From assembly GCA_905221605.1 (NCBI GenBank), contig CAJNDS010002102.1, positions 1,449,147 through 1,513,146 of the forward strand: a DNA stretch of 64,000 nucleotides. The letters are read 5' to 3'. The DNA is from Symbiodinium natans (Eukaryota; Sar; Dinophyceae; Suessiales; Symbiodiniaceae). The notes below the pieces were generated by a model that did no database searches, had not been told where the DNA came from, and saw only the letters and a list, made by a program, of their open reading frames with translations. This document shows, one piece after another, positions 61,301 to 64,000 of this stretch. Each line of letters opens with the position of its first letter. The stretch's first letter is position 1. A program made the translations under genes and the position numbers.

Positions 61301-63873
61301 TCACTGTTTGAGATGTCTTACTCGTAGAAACCGTCTTCGAGCATAGCCTACTGTATATCCTCTGCGGAAGTGCTTTATGCCACGCAGCAGCACCTGCTTC
61401 TCAGCTTCTCACGCGAGTCACAGGTAGGGAGAACTCCGAACTCCGAGCAAGCCCTTGGGGACATGTCATGCTTTCTCTCCTGCGGTTTCAAAGCACCTTC
61501 TTAGAAAACGATCTCGACCTGGGATGCAAAATGCCCCGGGCAGGGCGTGTTCTCGGCGGCGCACATGAGAATTCCCTTGAGCGTCGCTGGGCTGCAGTCA
61601 GAGCTGTGGCATCTAAATAAAACGCTACTCCCCACCTCTGCTCGGTGGTGCTGCGCTTCTTTGTGTGGGAGGGACGGGGCTGAACCCCTCGTCCCCAAGA
61701 TGAGTAGACAAGCTCCAGTTGCAAGAAGAAGGTCCAGTTTCTTGGGCAGCCGGAAAGCGAACCTAAACTAGACCCTAAACCCTAGACCCAAGACCTTAAA
61801 CCCTGAACCCTGAACCCGAAACCCTGAACCCTGAACCCTCCTCCAACAGGCCCGGAGCACGGGCACACGTGGCGGCCTGGAGGATGACGAGGACGCCTGC
61901 TTCAGGGGAAGTGCTTCTAGCCTGGCTAAGGGTTTATTAAGGGTCTATAAGAGGGTTTACAAGGGTTTATAAAGAGTTTTTGAGGGTTTATAAGAGGGTT
62001 TACAAGGGTCTATGAAGGGTTTTTGAGGGTTTGTAAGGTGGGTTTAGAAGGGTTCAGGGTTTTGGGGCTTTGGGGTTACCAGTTTAGGGTCATTGGGTGT
62101 GAAGATGTATCAGGTTTAGGGACTTGCGTCTTAAGGCCACAAAGCCCTAAAGTCCTACGGAATTGAGCAAGAGTCGAAACGCTTGCAGTGCCGAAAGCCT
62201 ATGGCGGGTGGGCTACAACCCTGAACTCAAAACATGTCCCCAAGCCCTAGAAAGCCCCCAGAGCCCAGAAGATTCTGAACCCTAAGCACCCCCCAGGTCA
62301 CTCTCAGACGTCCCCCCCACCCCTCCTTTTCCCCGGCCCTTTTTCTCCCGAAGTAAAGCCCCCCGATGCAGGGGATCCCAGCAACCTTGAAGTTCAACAG
62401 CATGATGACCGACATCAGCTACGACGAGGTGGCTGGTGGTGTGGGTTGCTGTTAGGGGATGAGTCGGTGAAGTTGCCACCAATGATGTGGGTCTTGCAAT
62501 ATGCTTCCTGTGTTCTATGGCAGCTTAGTTTAAGTTCCTTAGCAGCAACCCCCAGGTGAGCTCGTTGGCTTCGGGGGCCTCGGGGTGGGGCGGGGGTGGG
62601 GGGGACTTGGTTGGTGAATTTGGGGTCCTGCACCCTGCACCCTGCAAGCCCCTTCCTCAGGGTTTGCAGGTGGCAGGGTTTTGCGATTGAGCTTTGCGTG
62701 GAGCGCTAGTGCATAATATTGCAAAGCAGAAATTAGGGATTTGGGGGGTTCTTCTCTGTTGGACTTGCCAGGGTGTGCAGCCCATGCACTCCATGCCGAA
62801 CTTGACCTATTGGCAGGCCGGAGGGGGGGGGAGTCTGAACTAGACACAGCCCTGAACCCATACCGTACGCAAAGCCCTTAAACATCTTGAACCTAGACGC
62901 TGTGACCGCAGCCCTCGCGGCCCCCCCTGACTGCAGGGCCGGCGCAACAGCGGCATCAAGCTTGGAAGAGGTCGGGCGAGTTGCTTCGCTGAGGGCGGTT
63001 CAGGCGGTTGCGTGGTTTTCTCGGAGCGTCCTCCTTGCCCAGGTGACGAGGATGACATGGAGGCCCAGAAGCGAAGATGCCAAGTCGGCTCTCGTGCCTT
63101 TTTTGGAGCCCTAAATCCTAAGCCCAACCCTGCATTCCCCAAAGCGGCTCCCCTTTTACAAGTGGCTTCCAGTACAAAAGAAGCCCTTAAGGGGGAAGCC
63201 CCGTGGCTCCTGCCCTCAACCCCACAATCTCGAAAAGTCTCGTCAGGATGCCATGATGATGACCAAGTACCCCAGCATACTGACGGACTGTGGGGACGAG
63301 GCTCTGAAGTTTGCTGGTGCTCGTGTTTGGGGCTCCTTACATCGAGGTTGAGTATGTAGGGAGTCTCGGGCTTAGCTACTATTGCTTAAGAACCTCCCCC
63401 CCCCCCCCCCAAAAAAAAAAAGGAATGCTAATCCCTATATTGCCCTAATGCGGAAGATTCTTGGAGTTGGTCAAAACACCTGTTCTCATGAATTGCCCTA
63501 TATCTCCCTTGTAAACCAATTTTGGAACACTGGATAATTTCCCAGAAGGACCTCTCTGATCAACCCCCATACCTTGACGTCACCCAGCCCTGAGTTCTCG
63601 ATGCTCGCTGACTCCGATTCCTCGCCATGCTAGGATAGCAGCTGTTTGAGCGGTTGCTGCCCGGCATTCCGTACCTAGTCCCCCTGCCCGAAGCCCCCAA
63701 ACCCTGACCCACAAGACTTGAAACCCTAAACCCTAAACCCTAAACCCCAAACCCCAAACCCCAAACCCCAAACCCCAAACCCCAAACCCCAAACCCTAAA
63801 GCACGGCAAGGGCTGGTACGCGGCCCCGCCACCCCAGCGGCCGGCCAGCACCGGGGGCATGCAGCACCTTCAG
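52376..63873 (+). CDS. Long multi-exon gene of unknown function, runs off the right
   Basis: Exon cores: 52376-52429 ([18 protein letters not shown]), 53068-53124 ([17 protein letters not shown]), 54036-54114 ([19 protein letters not shown]), 54376-54426 ([15 protein letters not shown]), 54883-54925 ([14 protein letters not shown]), 55011-55088 ([20 protein letters not shown]), 55257-55302, 55652-55729 ([20 protein letters not shown]), 56097-56149 ([17 protein letters not shown]), 56413-56465 ([17 protein letters not shown]), 56722-56775 ([15 protein letters not shown]), 57264-57371 ([18 protein letters not shown]), 58762-58872 ([20 protein letters not shown]), 59063-59170 ([20 protein letters not shown]), 59926-59990 ([20 protein letters not shown]), 61850-61903, 62371-62428 ([19 protein letters not shown]), 63043-63083, 63247-63309 ([20 protein letters not shown]), 63642-63677 ([12 protein letters not shown]), 63801-63873 ([19 protein letters not shown]). 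Most end at GT donors. DDYFEDPP and ENFEDLP recur as acidic motifs. No family was recognised. It could be more than one gene. Confidence 0.45.
52457..52575. repeat. Degenerate TTTAGGG-type array
   Basis: About 15 units of the 7-base telomere-like motif in the TTTAGGG orientation, with TTCAGGG and TGTAGGG variants. Confidence 0.85.
52940..53036. repeat. AAGGCCCCAAAGGACCCC minisatellite
   Basis: Alternating aaaggccccaaaggacccc-like units of 9-10 bases, directly upstream of the exon core at 53068. Confidence 0.85.
53866..53905. repeat. (CCCCCAAA)n array
   Basis: Five copies of an 8-base caaacccc-type unit, a C-rich relative of the CCCTAAA motif. Confidence 0.85.
58085..58510 (-). pseudogene. 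Decayed polyubiquitin fragment
   Basis: Read on the - strand. From 58440 down, [15 protein letters not shown] matches the end of a ubiquitin unit, followed directly by [18 protein letters not shown] and [11 protein letters not shown] (58395-58285), the start of the next unit. The sequence then jumps, with a frame change, to [15 protein letters not shown] (58282-58238), a third unit start, and DVEAFT after a stop. Near 58127-58085, [14 protein letters not shown] matches another unit end. So at least three unit junctions are visible, with stops, frameshifts, an internal deletion and an extra Val-Ala in [11 protein letters not shown]. Upstream, 58510-58460 reads LLQGALHD, a weak match to the QLEDGRTLADY region. 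It is non-functional and lies antisense in an intron of the unknown gene. Origin by retroposition is likely but unproven. Confidence 0.8.
60405..60653. repeat. (C7-10 AA)n array, about 250 bases
   Basis: About 24 blocks of 7 to 13 C separated by AA (a few by a single A), with an average unit near ten bases. Gly- or Pro/Asn-rich frames across it are artefacts. Confidence 0.95.
63397..63421. repeat. C run followed by A run
   Basis: About 14 C followed directly by 11 A, in an intron of the unknown gene. Confidence 0.85.
63720..63800. repeat. Telomere-like array abutting an exon
   Basis: Units change from ccctaaa (about four) to ccccaaa (about seven) and back to ccctaaa. The final AAAG is followed at once by the exon core beginning CACGGC, so the array appears to supply the splice acceptor AG. 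Confidence 0.85.
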
Positions 63874-64000
63874 GTGACCGGGGCCGCGACCCCAACTCGG
63901 GGGGCTCAAGCTTTTTGGGTGGAATCATCGTTTTATCATGATTCTTCGTATTGGTATTTGTGTTTTCGGGTGATTTGTTCAGGGTTTAGAAGTTTAGGGG

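Overview
The window reads as nuclear DNA of a eukaryote with very intron-dense genes, most likely a dinoflagellate of the Symbiodiniaceae type. What the sequence shows: coding sequence is broken into exons mostly of 30-150 bases that can be rejoined only by following reading phase; several splice donors appear to be GC (17431, 18473) or GA instead of GT; plant/alveolate-type telomere motifs (TTTAGGG/CCCTAAA) are scattered through the introns; and there are many long simple repeats and homopolymer C runs. No operons, ribosome binding sites, CRISPR arrays, tRNAs or rRNAs were found. The organism assignment is an inference from these traits. No spliced-leader gene was seen.

All recognisable genes are on the + strand. 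(1) 106-374 is the last exon of a gene entering from the left. (2) Scattered coding-like exons lie between 6.4 and 10.5 kb, and a phase-consistent exon chain runs from 14321 to 16802. It encodes an unrecognised protein with an acidic stretch followed by basic helices, and it has an in-frame TGA. (3) 17277 to about 44890 is a large coiled-coil gene. Its middle, 23.5-37.5 kb, is built from an 11-exon cassette (about 200 codons) repeated three times plus one partial copy, with ERLxYIEQLLGDSxxKHAQ-type motifs. (4) 44976-45401 is a doubtful single-exon frame. (5) 47444-50567 is a secreted or Golgi glycosyltransferase of fringe/GT31 type, with a signal peptide and a WIVLLEDDVY nucleotide-sugar motif. 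(6) 52376-63873 and beyond is a long multi-exon gene of unknown function that continues past the right edge. A decayed polyubiquitin pseudogene sits on the - strand inside one of its introns (58085-58510).

The non-coding part holds interstitial telomere-like arrays (17909, 46150, 63720), a 278-base GAA array (8369), a roughly 720-base compound trinucleotide array (40950), runs of 78 and 52 C (15180, 27778), several minisatellites with a 10-base unit (18623, 19128, 39101, 60405), a 67-base-arm hairpin (51104-51272), a small foldback element near 19.7 kb with a relative at 24.0 kb, and a 23-base palindromic repeat present twice (7884, 12750). Exon edges are read by eye from phase and AG/GT context. 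The exon cores are more reliable than their exact ends.
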